From the NCBI GenBank assembly GCA_016840025.1, contig JAEOTF010000068.1:1-24166 (forward strand): a DNA stretch of 24,166 nucleotides. Reading direction: 5' to 3'. The notes under the pieces are model-generated. The model searched no databases. It was not told where the DNA came from and saw only the letters and a list, made by a program, of their open reading frames with translations. Positions 14,577 through 22,394 of the stretch are shown here, in pieces (the stretch's first letter is position 1; each line of letters opens with the position of its first letter). The DNA comes from Candidatus Hodarchaeota archaeon (GTDB taxonomy: Archaea; Asgardarchaeota; Heimdallarchaeia; Hodarchaeales; YT1-039). Both the position numbers and the translations under genes were made by a program.

Positions 14577-15449
14577 ATGTCATCTTCCCAAACCACTTAT
14601 TCATTCGCTGAATCCATAGAGGATATCAAAATTAGTTGGTACCTACTTAAACAAAATTGGAAAGCTTTTCTAGGTACTAGTTTATTCGCATTTTTTGCGA
14701 TGCTAGTAGCGATATTAGGATTCGCATTTTCCTTAATGATTATCGATCAATTTTACCCCGTACCTTCTTTTCATGAAGGACGTGGAAAATTAAGTCCATA
14801 TATAAATCCATTCACCTTAACTTTGAGTTATTTAATTTTTCTAGCATTTCTAAGCTGTCAATATGGACTTGCGTATGATGTAATCTCCTCAGGTGATATG
14901 TTTGCTGAATTTAAAGGAGCAATTACATATTTTCGACTTCACTGGCGTTGGTATCCCTTACTTACAGCAATGATTGGCTGGTTTCATTTACTATTCATGC
15001 CACAAAGAGCAATTATGCTTGTTTTAAGCGGAAGGGAAGATGAATTTCCAAATATAGATCTTCCTTTAGCAATATTATTAGAATTATTCGCCTTATTACT
15101 TCATTATACAATGTTTCTGCTTTTTATTAATACACTACCAAGTATTACAGCGCAGGGAAACCTAAAACAGAGTTTTCGGGATAATTTTGCAATACTACGA
15201 AAAATCCCTAAACGTATGGTAGTTACGTGGGGCTTGTTTTTTTTAATTTTTTTAATACCTTCCTTCTTTTTTAGTTCAATAAGTGTTTTAGTAGGTAAAG
15301 AATCTACATCATCGACTTGGTGGGCATTAACAGCTATTTTTAGCGTTGGAGGATTTGTTTTAGGTATAATTATAGGTGCTCCAATTATGAGCTTAATTGC
15401 GACTCGAATTTATAATAATATAGTCTTAAATGAAGAAAATAATGACTAA
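14577..15449 (+). CDS. Polytopic membrane protein coupled to a winged-helix regulator
   Basis: 290 residues with about six membrane segments (about 31-57, 78-100, 123-145, 164-188, 214-236, 246-275). The N-terminus IEDIKISWYLLKQNWKAFLG and the segment TAQGNLKQSFRDNFAILRK are amphipathic helices that resemble those of DUF624/YesL- or glycerophosphoryl-diesterase-type membrane domains, but no family is certain. The last 20 bases overlap the start of the next gene, a winged-helix regulator, so the two are probably made together. Membrane protein plus soluble HTH pairs are common in archaea and may form a membrane-controlled regulatory unit. The ribosome binding site before the ATG is weak (AGGAT about 10 bases upstream). 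Confidence 0.82.
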   Translation: MSSSQTTYSFAESIEDIKISWYLLKQNWKAFLGTSLFAFFAMLVAILGFAFSLMIIDQFYPVPSFHEGRGKLSPYINPFTLTLSYLIFLAFLSCQYGLAYDVISSGDMFAEFKGAITYFRLHWRWYPLLTAMIGWFHLLFMPQRAIMLVLSGREDEFPNIDLPLAILLELFALLLHYTMFLLFINTLPSITAQGNLKQSFRDNFAILRKIPKRMVVTWGLFFLIFLIPSFFFSSISVLVGKESTSSTWWALTAIFSVGGFVLGIIIGAPIMSLIATRIYNNIVLNEENND

Positions 15450-15792
15450 AAAACAAATAAATAATCAGGAATGTCAAAAGATGACAGAACAAATCGATAC
15501 GGAAAAGATAATCACCGATCCTACAGCCGTTCCGATCTTGTTCCATGATAAAAAGCAACTCCTTCTAAAATTATTAATTGAAAAAGAAATGACAATCATT
15601 GATTTAAAAAACAGCACGAAATTGAATCCAGGTACAATTAAACGCCATCTTACAGATTTAGTAGAAAAAGGGTTAGCAAAGCAAACTAGAATTGAAATCA
15701 ACACCTATGGGGTCAGAATGAAGTTTTATCGAGCAACAGCCATACAATTCATAGTTAACCTCAAATGGCCTGGAGAAGAACAGCCAAGTTAG
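15430..15792 (+). CDS. ArsR-like winged-helix transcriptional regulator
   Basis: Up to 120 residues. The core is a winged helix: LFHDKKQLLLKLLIEKEMTI leads to helix 2 (IDLKNSTKLN), recognition helix PGTIKRHLTDLVEKGL and a wing ending in MKFYRATA. This is the ArsR/helix-turn-helix-24 pattern. No metal-binding cysteines or ligand domain are visible. The frame opens with ATGs at 15430 and 15442, inside the preceding gene, but an ATG at 15481 has AGGA ten bases before it and could be the true start, giving 103 residues. The overlap with the membrane protein gene suggests joint regulation, possibly of that gene or of the neighbouring ABC operon. Confidence 0.85.
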   Translation: MKKIMTKKQINNQECQKMTEQIDTEKIITDPTAVPILFHDKKQLLLKLLIEKEMTIIDLKNSTKLNPGTIKRHLTDLVEKGLAKQTRIEINTYGVRMKFYRATAIQFIVNLKWPGEEQPS

Positions 15793-15862
15793 TGGAATCT
15801 CTGACTGTAATGGGTATGTAAAGATAAAAAGTAATTATAAGCGGATTGAAACGTATAGTTAT

Positions 15863-15883
15863 CTCACCAAGAAATCTGGTGAG
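15863..15883. promoter_or_regulatory. Perfect 7-bp inverted repeat before the multi-TM/longin-like gene
   Basis: CTCACCA (15863-15869) and TGGTGAG (15877-15883) are exact inverted repeats with a 7-base loop, 71 bases after the regulator's stop and 55 before the next start. It may be a terminator for the regulator gene or an operator for the next gene; CTTCTT follows rather than a T tract. Confidence 0.45.
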
Positions 15884-15937
15884 CCTTCTTATCATAATAG
15901 TGTAAAGTTGTTAGTTCATTGAACTAGGATGAAAAAA

Positions 15938-17065
15938 ATGGTTTCAGGTATTAATTATCTTATTTTAGTAGAACATTGTCTATTTATCATTATTACATTA
16001 TTTACCATCGGAGTTTTAGTAATAAGATACATTCAAACGAGAATTATTTCAATTCTATTGCTATTAGGATGCTTTTGTTTATTTCTCATTACAGGTATTT
16101 TCGATTTAGGCATCACACTAGTGAATTTTGAAAATTTGTATGAAAAAGAAATCGAGACAGGTTTAACTAGAGGTTTTATCATATCTACTCTTGGAATTAT
16201 GAGTGCTGGTTTTTTCCTACTTTTCATCGATTATTTTGAGAATGAGAAAATATCCACCTTACGATTAATTTTGGTAATTGCAGCTATTTCTAATTATTTT
16301 ACTACCTCTTTGGTTTATTATGAACTATATTCAAACACTAATGATGTGAGCACAATAACAATCTCAGCAGGGTTTATGAATTTACTTTTCATGATGTTCT
16401 TACCTTATGTCCTGCTATCCGCTTTTTTTTCATTACAAAAGGTTAAACGCTTTTCTTATGACCAAAGTCAGAAAAAGCAATTATTATATCTTCAATTAGC
16501 AAATTTTTGCTATTATTTTTGTACAATACTATTTTTTACGGTGGCAGGGATTGTTAGATCTTCAGAAGAGCTTTTTCTTCTTTTAAACATATTTCTTTCT
16601 AGAGGAGCAATTCTTATTGGTACAGTTTTTATTGGACGAGCCTATATGATGTCGGATCGGGTAGCTTTTCTGCAACCACAAAGTATGCGACGCCTTATTG
16701 TTATTAACAAAGTAGGATTATCTATGTTTAGTTATGATTTTACCAAAGGATCGCAAGAAGTTCAAGCTAACTTACTTTCAGGAGCTTTTTCCGCCCTCTC
16801 AGCATTACTGTCAGAGGCTACAGGAGCATCTTCGGGAGTAACAGGCATCAAGTTTAGAGAAGAAGAAATAATACTCAGTTTAACAGAGAATTTTGGGGTG
16901 ATTTTAATGGTGGATCGTCCCTCGAAGTTTCTTAAAACAGCAGTGAAAAACTTTACAAACGAATTCAGGGATACATATGGAGAAGCTGTTGAAGACCTGG
17001 TTGTTGATATGAATACCTTTAAAGATGCGAATATACTGGTTGAAAAGACATTTGGTTTAGGTTAG
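15938..17065 (+). CDS. Multi-TM (about seven) membrane protein with C-terminal longin/roadblock-like domain
   Basis: 375 residues from the ATG at 15938; AGGA at 15926-15929 lies 8 bases before it, while the ATG at 15929 overlaps this site. About seven membrane helices fill residues 5-235, with an amphipathic link near QTRIIS and a loop around VKRFSYDQSQKKQ. The soluble C-terminus (about 250-372) starts with RRLIVINKVGLSMFSYDF, continues with NLLSGAFSALSALLSEATGA, and closes with EEEIILSLTENFGVILMVDR and a final helix. This order, strand-strand-helix-strand-strand-helix, matches archaeal longin or roadblock-like folds, which in Asgard archaea are linked to small GTPases. I infer a membrane receptor-like scaffold with a GTPase-interacting tail; no kinase or cyclase domain is present. 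Confidence 0.85.
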   Translation: MVSGINYLILVEHCLFIIITLFTIGVLVIRYIQTRIISILLLLGCFCLFLITGIFDLGITLVNFENLYEKEIETGLTRGFIISTLGIMSAGFFLLFIDYFENEKISTLRLILVIAAISNYFTTSLVYYELYSNTNDVSTITISAGFMNLLFMMFLPYVLLSAFFSLQKVKRFSYDQSQKKQLLYLQLANFCYYFCTILFFTVAGIVRSSEELFLLLNIFLSRGAILIGTVFIGRAYMMSDRVAFLQPQSMRRLIVINKVGLSMFSYDFTKGSQEVQANLLSGAFSALSALLSEATGASSGVTGIKFREEEIILSLTENFGVILMVDRPSKFLKTAVKNFTNEFRDTYGEAVEDLVVDMNTFKDANILVEKTFGLG

Positions 17066-17094
17066 AGTAGGGACATTCAGGTCAAAGTAGTTCA

Positions 17095-17529
17095 TTACCC
17101 TTTTTTGATAATGTTAACAATTTTAATTCGATAGGTTAAGGTTTCCCCTGCTAATGGATGATTTAGGTCGATAACAACTGATTTCTTTGTTATTTTAATT
17201 ATTTCTGCTTCAGCAGTCCCTTCTGGCGCTTCCACAGCTACTATCATACCTTTTTCGAGTTTTTCCTCTCCCTCTAGATCAGCTCTTGGTAAGTACAAGA
17301 TTAACTTATCATTATGATAACCATAACATTCTGCTGGTTTTAATCGAATAGTCTTTTGTTCTCCTTTTTTCATATGCTTAATTTCTCTTTCTAATGCTTT
17401 TAAGACTGTTTCATCCCCAATAAGAAAGCTAAATGGCTTTTTATTATCTTTAGAACTTTCTACAACATCTCCGTTGTCTGTTTTTACTTCATATTCCATA
17501 ATAACGCGATCATCTTTTTTTAAAGGCAT
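17095..17529 (-). CDS. FKBP-type peptidyl-prolyl isomerase, SlyD-like
   Basis: 144 residues. The FKBP fold opens with KKDDRVIMEYEVKTDNGDVV, continues with PFSFLIGDETVLKALEREIK and MKKGEQKTIRLKPAECYGY, then has an inserted flap (about 75-118), and ends with NHPLAGETLTYRIKIVNI, the SlyD/archaeal FKBP signature. It catalyses proline cis-trans isomerisation and has chaperone activity through the flap. The His/Cys-rich metal-binding tail of bacterial SlyD is absent. The ATG at 17529 is preceded on the minus strand by AAGTGAG. The gene is convergent with the multi-TM/longin-like gene, with a gap of only 29 bases, and lies downstream of the second toxin-antitoxin pair. Confidence 0.93.
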   Translation of the reverse strand: MPLKKDDRVIMEYEVKTDNGDVVESSKDNKKPFSFLIGDETVLKALEREIKHMKKGEQKTIRLKPAECYGYHNDKLILYLPRADLEGEEKLEKGMIVAVEAPEGTAEAEIIKITKKSVVIDLNHPLAGETLTYRIKIVNIIKKG

Positions 17530-17591
17530 TTATCTCACTTAATCTCGCTCTAATGTGCTAGAAGTCTTTTTTTCATCTTTTAATATTGAAG

Positions 17592-17933
17592 CTATCCATT
17601 GCAAAACTCTTTGAAAATTCTCCTCTGGGAAGAGTCAAATGACGTAATGTTATCTGGAATCACATTAGTTTCTGTTTGAAAATGTATATGTCTAGGAAAT
17701 GTAGAAATCTCAGAGTGATGAGTAGCAGTGTTGATGCGATAGATAAGATCACCTTTCATCCAATGAAAAGAATATTTCTTCTGAAGAGGATATTGTACAT
17801 CTAGTATGGAGCCGTCATTTAAAAAAATGCGAAGTCGATCATCTAGGATGGTTGGTGGTTGTTTTAGTATTTGATTAAATTCTTGAATAGCGATAGAGGC
17901 AAAACGTTGTAAGCGATTTCCATTATTTGACAC
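17592..17933 (-). CDS. TumE-like (DUF6516) toxin, module 2
   Basis: 113 residues. YSFHWMKGDLIYRINTATHH followed by SEISTFPRHIHF is the TumE core, but it is more degenerate than in module 1: RWDNAPHH becomes RINTATHH. The N-terminal helix (QRFASIAIQEFNQIL) and the strand RLRIFLNDGSILDVQY match the family. GTG at 17933 is the start, inside the partner gene, with GAGGTG about 9 bases upstream on the minus strand; both TumE-like genes in this window use GTG TCA starts within an overlap. The changed Asp-Asn pair could mean an altered or weakened toxin. Function is inferred from the family and from the gene order. Confidence 0.78.
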   Translation of the reverse strand: MSNNGNRLQRFASIAIQEFNQILKQPPTILDDRLRIFLNDGSILDVQYPLQKKYSFHWMKGDLIYRINTATHHSEISTFPRHIHFQTETNVIPDNITSFDSSQRRIFKEFCNG

Positions 17934-18222
17934 GCGGGCTTAACACCTCAATCTTTTGTGATAATTGGTCAAAAAATGCTCTAGCATTTTGTTGATAAGC
18001 CAACGCGGATAGGTAATCTTCATAAGTGGGGTGCCCTGGGAGTTTACCTTCATAGATCATTTCCTCTATTTCATTAGGTGATTTCACTCCATATTGCTGC
18101 AGGAGAGAGTTCAGTTTAGAGATTTGATCTACAATACGATGAACAAAAAGGCTAATCTCAACACCTAACTCAAGATTTTCATCTACTAATACAGAATGAT
18201 TGCCTATCAAAAAGAACACCAT
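17923..18222 (-). CDS. Helical antitoxin-like partner of the TumE-like toxin, module 2
   Basis: 99 residues, mostly helical. It overlaps the toxin gene by 11 bases and precedes it, the same order as in module 1. Residues about 24-47 (FVHRIVDQISKLNSLLQQYG) and 70-95 (LSALAYQQNARAFFDQLSQK) look like a helical hairpin, joined by SPNEIEEMIYEGKLPGHPTY, which resembles the linker of the module 1 partner. No DNA-binding domain is visible. The ATG at 18222 lacks a strong ribosome binding site, so the start is uncertain. Sequence similarity to the module 1 partner is low, which suggests separate specificities. Confidence 0.75.
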   Translation of the reverse strand: MVFFLIGNHSVLVDENLELGVEISLFVHRIVDQISKLNSLLQQYGVKSPNEIEEMIYEGKLPGHPTYEDYLSALAYQQNARAFFDQLSQKIEVLSPRVK

Positions 18223-18327
18223 TAGGTCTTGTTCTTAATTAATAGAAAAGGCTTTCTGTTCAAAAAGATTTATTCAATATTAATTAAATCCAGTAAATTA
18301 AAAATAAAGATTTTTACAATATTTTAG

Positions 18328-19503
18328 TTATTTTTTGAAAATATCAACAGGATAGGACTTTTTCCCAAGAGATTTTACCAGTTTGTCAAAATCCAATCCT
18401 ACATGGGTCGCTGACCTTCTTAAAGTCTCTATTTGCCCTTGACTATAAGGAAGACCTTCCTCAAGAGCATATTTAATTGCTTTATTGGAGCGATCACCAG
18501 GCCATCTTGATGCTGGTCCGAAATAATTGGTTTCATAATCAACCATAAGCTCCCTGACTCGTTTAAGTGCTTCCTCTTTGGTGTAAAGAAAATCAATCAC
18601 CTGTGCTTCATAAGTATGTGAAATTCTTCTTTTGGAGCTAGTTTCACCCACTGCTACTTTCTTAATCGGTCCACCCCCTATAGAATGAGTAATTTCTATC
18701 ATTCTTAATTGTACGTCTCCTTTATACCCGGAATAAGTCGACCCAAGAGGAAAAACACTACCTTTGAGATCCCCTGAACCATCTAAAACAAATAGATCCC
18801 TTGGATTCAAAGTTGATTTATAGTCTTTATCCGCAATATACTCGGGGATTTTTAACATTTCACCCGCTTTTAAGGCTTTAATACAATTACTAAGAGCCAT
18901 TCTTGTTAAAGCCATGTCTAATGTTAATATACCTTCTTCATGAGGGATCGAGATTGCTATTGGATTTGTTCCCATTCTAACCTCTTTTCCTGCACCTTTA
19001 GTATAATCAAGCCCTTCTGGATCATCACCCATCGGTCTAACACATGCAGCTGTGGTGCAAGTAACAATCCCTACCAAATCATAATCTTCCGCTATTTTAG
19101 AGCTCCACACCCCAGCAGCTCCAAAGTGATTAGTATTATTAACAAAAATTTTAGCTAAACCTTGGTTTCTAGCAATATCCTTAACCTTATCCACAGCTAT
19201 CATAGAAGTTATAGGACCAGGGGCTCCATTTGCGTCAATAACTGTCATTGTAGGGTACTTTTGAGGTAATATTATTGGTTCAGCTTGGGGATTGACCGTG
19301 GCAGTTACGCCTACCCTTTTTACTGCTTCTTCCAAGCCAGTACCGCCTGCAATACCATGTGAAAAAATCCCTCTCTTATCAGCTTCAAGTAATGCGTAAG
19401 TCGTTGCTTTGGCAGAGTCTTCTGGATAGCCGCTTTGTTTTAAAACTGTAACTGCGAATTCTTTAATATCCTTAACTTTGAAATGTTCTCGTGTTTGCTT
19501 CAT
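18328..19503 (-). CDS. Malate/L-lactate dehydrogenase of the Ldh2 family
   Basis: 391 residues from the ATG at 19503; minus-strand AGGAAG lies 6 bases before it, whereas the ATG at 19518 overlaps this site. The Ldh2/YlbC/AllD family, unrelated to classical LDH, is recognised by LLEADKRGIFSHGIAG, IFVNNTNHFGAAGVW with the catalytic His, MGTNPIAISIP, and GYKGDVQLRMIEI. These enzymes use NAD(P) to oxidise malate, lactate, sulfolactate or ureidoglycolate. The protein is about 40 residues longer than many members, with an insert around DDPEGLDYTKGAGKEVR, and GYKGYGLAL is changed to GYKGDVQLR, so the substrate may be unusual. It is transcribed away from the pseudo-helicase gene. Confidence 0.9.
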   Translation of the reverse strand: MKQTREHFKVKDIKEFAVTVLKQSGYPEDSAKATTYALLEADKRGIFSHGIAGGTGLEEAVKRVGVTATVNPQAEPIILPQKYPTMTVIDANGAPGPITSMIAVDKVKDIARNQGLAKIFVNNTNHFGAAGVWSSKIAEDYDLVGIVTCTTAACVRPMGDDPEGLDYTKGAGKEVRMGTNPIAISIPHEEGILTLDMALTRMALSNCIKALKAGEMLKIPEYIADKDYKSTLNPRDLFVLDGSGDLKGSVFPLGSTYSGYKGDVQLRMIEITHSIGGGPIKKVAVGETSSKRRISHTYEAQVIDFLYTKEEALKRVRELMVDYETNYFGPASRWPGDRSNKAIKYALEEGLPYSQGQIETLRRSATHVGLDFDKLVKSLGKKSYPVDIFKK

Positions 19504-19860
19504 TATGTACTTCCTCATTTATCTCTTAGATATAACAGGGTTTGATCACTTAACCGAACGAATTTATGGTATGCCAGCTAATTAACAGACTTTTCTCTTT
19601 GAAAGAATAAATCAAATTCATCCATAGACAGAGAATGATTTTAGAGAGTAAAGTAAGAGATTCATATTTGTTCTTACAACTCTTAAAAATATTTTGTAAC
19701 TTTAGAGAATGCAATTATAACAATACAGAATATAAAACCAAGTATTGAACAACATTCATCATTAGATTCATTATAACTCATTATGAAAAAGAAAAAGATT
19801 TCATAAACTTATTTAGCTAGTAGCTTCTTCACACATTATACATATCTCAAGGGATCATTA
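19504..19860. other. Divergent intergenic region
   Basis: 357 bases between the divergent dehydrogenase and pseudo-helicase genes. No open frame with a start signal was seen. TTATACATA near 19834-19842 is a TATA-like box close to the ATG at 19861, and AAGGGAT at 19849-19855 is its probable ribosome binding site. The rest is AT-rich with no clear repeat. Confidence 0.4.
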
Positions 19861-21201
19861 ATGCTAACAGGATTACTCAAAGAGCCATATGTTTCATCTC
19901 ACCTTCTCCATCTTATCGAATTGGCATGTGAACAACCTACTATGGTTATCACAGGCGATATGGATGAGATTAAGGGTATTCTTACGGTTATGGTTGGACA
20001 TACCTTACAAGAGAGGGGGTTGGACCAGGCTAAAATCATTATTGCAGCGGAAAATGATGGGAATGCCGAGATACTCGATACCCACCTAACTCATGCCATT
20101 GATATTGATATATCTGGTTTTGGCCTAATCATGACAAAACAGGGAGGGTTTACACGGAATCAGTTGTATAAAAATGCACCTGTGATTCTAGGACCAGTCT
20201 ACCAACTTGTAAAGGATGTCAAACAAGGATTATGTCCAGGTGATATTGATCTGGCAATCTTAATCGGTGTTGAGACAGCTGGGAAATATCGACCTTATAA
20301 GGAATTAATGCAATTATTGATACCCAAGAACTATCTTGCACTTGCGTCTTTTCCCTTCACGTCCCGTCAACGACAAGACGAAATTCAAAGAAGTTTGAGA
20401 ATAACTAAAGTAATAGAACGGGAGCAGCGGTATCAACCGGCCTTTATTGCCCCAGTCTATGTCACACTATCATATGAATACATTACTCTTTTAAGATGGC
20501 TGCGAGACGCACGTGAAAGTTTTGGTACAATAATAAACCGAGTAGAAGAACGTCTTGAGATCAATAAGATGTCCGTGAAGAGTGTCCTCGCACTTAAAAG
20601 TCAGTTAGAAAAAAATGATGCTTCAGGAGAGATTTTAGAAGCACTTGGTTGTATCCTACATCTCTTTTTGCTAGAGAATCAGATAGAGAATCTATCTCCT
20701 GAACTAGCCTTAGATCAATTTATCTATCTACAGGATAATCCCACCATTCCAATCAACACTAAAATTCTTGCTAACGCGCAGGTCTTGCAGGTGGAAGAGA
20801 AACTCCGAAAAATGTTGAGTAAAACGGAATCACAGAGGAAGAAGGTTCTGATACACCCCAAAATGATAACGCTGCGAAAAATGATAGATGAATTTCGCGA
20901 AAAAGATAGCACAGTTTGTATCATCACTTCTCAAAAGCGAATGGTCGAAATACTTACTTTATATTTATCCGATCCAGAATTTAAGTTACCATCCGATATT
21001 GTTGTGGGAACAGTTGGCCAATTTTCAATAGAAGCTCTGGAAGAATATGATCGCATCATTCTCTATGATATGGGCCAAAATCCTCGGATAGTGATGAATA
21101 AACTCCAGAATATAACCGAACAGGCAAAAATGTATCATATAATTACGAAGAACAGTCGCGATGAAAGGTTACATCACAAATTTATCTCAACAAAGCTTTG
21201 A
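19861..21201 (+). CDS. Degenerate Hef/FANCM-like SF2 helicase (pseudo-helicase)
   Basis: 446 residues. The layout follows the Hef helicase: RecA-1 (about 10-190), helical insert (about 205-290) and RecA-2 (about 318-446). Similarity is clearest in HLLHLIELACEQPTMVITGD, in VYQLVKDVKQGLCPGDIDLA with GKYRPYKELM, in HPKMITLRKMIDEF, and in the end NSRDERLHHKF (Hef: GTRDE). Every catalytic motif has been lost: the Walker A position reads GDMDEIK (32-38, no GKT), DEAH reads IGVE (135-138), and the QRRGRTGR arginine motif reads KLQNITEQ (414-421). The frame is intact and 446 codons long, so selection has kept the protein. It probably binds DNA or a protein partner without ATP hydrolysis. A 49-base gap separates it from the small CxxC gene. 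Confidence 0.8.
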   Translation: MLTGLLKEPYVSSHLLHLIELACEQPTMVITGDMDEIKGILTVMVGHTLQERGLDQAKIIIAAENDGNAEILDTHLTHAIDIDISGFGLIMTKQGGFTRNQLYKNAPVILGPVYQLVKDVKQGLCPGDIDLAILIGVETAGKYRPYKELMQLLIPKNYLALASFPFTSRQRQDEIQRSLRITKVIEREQRYQPAFIAPVYVTLSYEYITLLRWLRDARESFGTIINRVEERLEINKMSVKSVLALKSQLEKNDASGEILEALGCILHLFLLENQIENLSPELALDQFIYLQDNPTIPINTKILANAQVLQVEEKLRKMLSKTESQRKKVLIHPKMITLRKMIDEFREKDSTVCIITSQKRMVEILTLYLSDPEFKLPSDIVVGTVGQFSIEALEEYDRIILYDMGQNPRIVMNKLQNITEQAKMYHIITKNSRDERLHHKFISTKL

Positions 21202-21249
21202 ACTAGAAAAAACAATCATTTTAAAGGAAAGTCATTAAGGGAGTATGTT

Positions 21250-21477
21250 TTGATCGTGATTTGTCAGTATTGTCAGCGAGATTTGCCATGTGTTACAGTG
21301 GATTCCTTTCAACAACTTACTCCTCAACAGTTAGAGACGCTTCCTACAGAATTGGCAACGATATATGCAGCGTACTGTTATCGTTGTCTGAGAGATGCAT
21401 TAGATGTAATAGATATGGAAATGCTGGAAATACTGGAAGAACAATGTCAATTGTGCGGAATATGTCACAAAAGATAA
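21250..21477 (+). CDS. Small CxxC zinc-ribbon-like protein next to the pseudo-helicase
   Basis: 75 residues with a TTG start at 21250; AAGGGAG at 21236-21242 lies 7 bases before it. Cysteines occur as CQYC (5-8), CYRC (near 43-46) and CQLCGIC (near 66-72), separated by an acidic helical region, enough to bind one or two zinc ions. No named family was recognised. It follows the pseudo-helicase by 49 bases on the same strand with no terminator between, so the two are likely one transcript. It ends 9 bases before a convergent gene. A partner or DNA-binding role for the pseudo-helicase is possible but is inferred only from position. Confidence 0.72.
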   Translation: MIVICQYCQRDLPCVTVDSFQQLTPQQLETLPTELATIYAAYCYRCLRDALDVIDMEMLEILEEQCQLCGICHKR

Positions 21478-21486
21478 TTTAGAATA

Positions 21487-22089
21487 TTACCTGTTTATTG
21501 TCCTTCTACGATATTCCAAGTATTTTCCAATTACATATGCACAACAAATTAGGAGTACTAAGCTAACAGCGATCCCACTAAATTCATTGGCGGATGTAGA
21601 CGCCGGAACGAATTTTTCAACACATAAATAACGTTCATTTATTATATATACTGCATCAGATGATTGAGCATAAATTCGTACATCAATGGTATGGCGATCA
21701 ACAGTTGGTTCCCTGTAGAAAGAGCATGAAATGATTTCATAACTCGTTGATTCTGTGGAAGCACGTACCCAAATCCTTTCATTTTGTTCATTACCATCAA
21801 TATATACATAGAAATAGCAGCTATTGGACTTTGGAACATAAATATACAACCAATAGGAAATTCGAAGAAGTGAATCTTCTTCCGTCTGGATACTAATCTC
21901 TAAATCGGTCACATTGACATATCCTTGAGTGCTATCTATTTGTTGCATATTTTGTGAAAAAATTTCTTGTATTTCCTTCAGAACATAGCCATTGGGTTGT
22001 TCGTATTGGGGACCTGCCCAAGTACTAGTGATAGGAGTTACAAGAATTATAGAGAGAATACATAACTTAGAAAAACGCTTAATTTTCAT
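21487..22089 (-). CDS. Secreted, C-terminally membrane-anchored protein of unknown function
   Basis: 200 residues. A signal peptide (basic start, hydrophobic LCILSIILVTPI, then a small-residue cleavage region STWAGPQ) is followed by a beta-rich extracellular domain (about 50-165) with aromatic strands such as ISYWLYIYVPKSNSCYFYVY, and by a membrane helix at about 172-190 (GIAVSLVLLICCAYVIG). A short basic cytosolic tail YLEYRRRTINR ends it. Four cysteines are spread through the outer domain and helix. GAGGTG lies 5 bases before the ATG on the minus strand. No family was recognised; a surface-exposed receptor or adhesion role would be a guess. It is convergent with the CxxC gene. Confidence 0.82.
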   Translation of the reverse strand: MKIKRFSKLCILSIILVTPITSTWAGPQYEQPNGYVLKEIQEIFSQNMQQIDSTQGYVNVTDLEISIQTEEDSLLRISYWLYIYVPKSNSCYFYVYIDGNEQNERIWVRASTESTSYEIISCSFYREPTVDRHTIDVRIYAQSSDAVYIINERYLCVEKFVPASTSANEFSGIAVSLVLLICCAYVIGKYLEYRRRTINR

Positions 22090-22214
22090 TATTACACCTC
22101 AAAAAACCGGATATATAGGAGAACTAGAATGACATCGAATTGATCTTTAAATAACCTATTGACTAAATAAACTACTTCTAATGACCACAGAACAACAGAA
22201 TAAAATGACATTCC

Positions 22215-22394
22215 TTATCTTATTGAAGGGATATTCAGATATTTATATTTACTCAAGGGATAGTTTGAGTAAGAATTAACTCTCAAATTACTCAATAAAT
22301 TGGTTTCCACCACAACTGCGTTCAATGTCAGAAAAATAATTAGAATTCCAGTCATGAGCACTTTCAATTGTTTATTTTTCACGCTGTTTTCCAT
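22215..22394 (-). CDS. Small exported or membrane protein, hypothetical
   Basis: 59 residues from the ATG at 22394, preceded by AAAGGA on the minus strand at a spacing of about 5 bases. A GTG at 22430 would add 12 residues but has no proper site. The product has a basic start (KNKQLK), one hydrophobic helix (VLMTGILIIFLTLNAVVV) and a polar Asn/Ser/Tyr-rich tail, like a signal peptide with a short mature peptide or a single-pass protein. The neighbouring 200-residue secreted protein is on the same strand 125 bases downstream. No family was recognised. Confidence 0.48.
   Translation of the reverse strand: MENSVKNKQLKVLMTGILIIFLTLNAVVVETNLLSNLRVNSYSNYPLSKYKYLNIPSIR

Noticed and set aside
18940..19158. 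Plus-strand frame rich in Cys and Ser inside the dehydrogenase gene
   Set aside because: Lies wholly within the well-supported Ldh2 gene on the other strand and has no family resemblance.
19861..21201. The 446-residue protein as an active helicase
   Set aside because: The residues at the Walker A, DEAH and arginine-finger positions are incompatible with ATP hydrolysis in SF2 helicases.
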